Positions 63,379 to 64,000 of a stretch of DNA of 64,000 nt are shown in pieces. The stretch is from the NCBI GenBank assembly GCA_035235625.1, contig CP141143.1:34519178-34583177 (forward strand), given 5' to 3'. A model generated the notes under the pieces. The model ran no database searches. It saw nothing but the letters and a program-made list of their open reading frames with translations, and was not told where the DNA came from. Within the stretch, counting starts at the first letter, position 1. Every line of letters starts with the position of its first letter. The DNA is from Saururus chinensis (lineage: Eukaryota; Streptophyta; Magnoliopsida; Piperales; Saururaceae). The position numbers and the translations under genes are program-made.

Positions 63379-64000
63379 CCTATTTTCGGCTGTCCTTGAG
63401 CATCGTCATAGAACATGGATTTTGTTGCCCATTTTATGTCACCATGTTTTGCCAAGATTACCTTCGGCATTCTCTAAACCTTCAGGATAGCAGCTCTCTT
63501 AACTAGGAGATGCCTATGGTAGCCAATTCCACCGCCGATGCTGCCATCGTCATGTGCTCACCATCTAACTTGCATAATGCTGGGAATATGGTGAGTTAAT
63601 GCTTTGGATGTTAAATGATGATCTACTTGCATGATGGAAGAGGGGGAAAAATGAAATATGGTATGTTTGCTTGTGTATATGATGTGCATGTAAGCTATGA
63701 GTATGTGTTAAGTATATAGATTGTGTATGCTATTATGGTAACTAAGGAATTTGTGGGTAAGCAATGTGATGAATTATGGTTACATGACATGTATGTATGA
63801 TGGATATGTGATTGTGTTTGGATAGATGTATGTGCAATGGACTGTAAGTTGTGATAGAGGGTTTTACATGAATTTTAATGTGGATCTCTATTAGTATTTT
63901 GGATGTGAAAGGGTGTATAATTGACGGGCGAGGATTGGTTTGGATATGATCGTATGTTGGGTTCAGTAAGCAGACTTAGGGTTTGGGGCCTTTATGAGGG
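63379..64000 (+). repeat. Family X copy 2, right part, cut by the window edge
   Basis: It matches about 3570-4290 of copy 1: GATAGCAGCTCTCTTAACTAGG near 63486 against GATAGTAGATCTCTCAACTAGG, the GCCGATGCTGCCA...TGCTCACCATC block, the ATGTATG-rich stretch, and GCAGACTTAGGGTTTGGGGCC at 63969-63989. It continues past the window. Confidence 0.65.

Overview
The window is nuclear DNA of a flowering plant with a repeat-rich genome. The evidence is two split plant genes with GT/AG introns, long-terminal-repeat (LTR) retrotransposons of chromovirus type, CACTA, hAT-like and Stowaway DNA transposons, and very AT-rich intergenic sequence. I cannot fix the species from the sequence. Nothing bacterial or viral in layout (operons, CRISPR, phage genes) is present.

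Only two host genes are supported, both on the minus strand. (1) 12776-10714 is a two-exon R2R3-MYB transcription factor of the MYB46/MYB83 secondary-wall type (328 aa predicted). Its 1.08 kb intron carries an 82-bp tandem duplication. (2) 35811-30949 is an eight-exon gene for ALG10, the ER alpha-1,2-glucosyltransferase that adds the last glucose to the N-glycan precursor. All splice sites, phases and the stop codon join into an open frame of 515 codons. The two genes have no evident functional link.

The rest is mobile DNA in layers. Left part (0.3-10.1 kb): an inverted pair of LTR-like repeats (family Y), a long repeat (family X) with a hAT-like insertion, an LTR-like repeat (family Z), and a decayed Ty3/gypsy pol fragment followed by another Y copy. 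Around 16.3-17 kb, three (TA)n arrays alternate with two palindromic elements. From 18.3 to 27.7 kb lies a decayed Ty3/gypsy pol (RT to integrase) with a 3.4 kb 3' LTR. That LTR is split by a 3.3 kb CACTA element that has a TCA target duplication and is full of GA tracts.

Between and beyond the genes: a Stowaway element (30.4 kb), hAT-like repeats, and a 2.58 kb solo LTR (37041-39620) with a 46-bp tandem array. From 44.1 to about 53.9 kb a reverse-oriented LTR of the 3.4 kb family is split by a nearly complete 6.5 kb chromovirus (45324-51827). That chromovirus has its own 5' LTR split by a 1440-bp solo LTR. The right end (57.5-64 kb) is another three-layer nest: a 3.4 kb solo LTR inside a 2.3 kb solo LTR inside a family X repeat. 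Perfect 5-bp target duplications support four of these LTR insertions. I found no evidence of an undescribed functional system; the most informative content is the insertion stratigraphy and the two intact genes.
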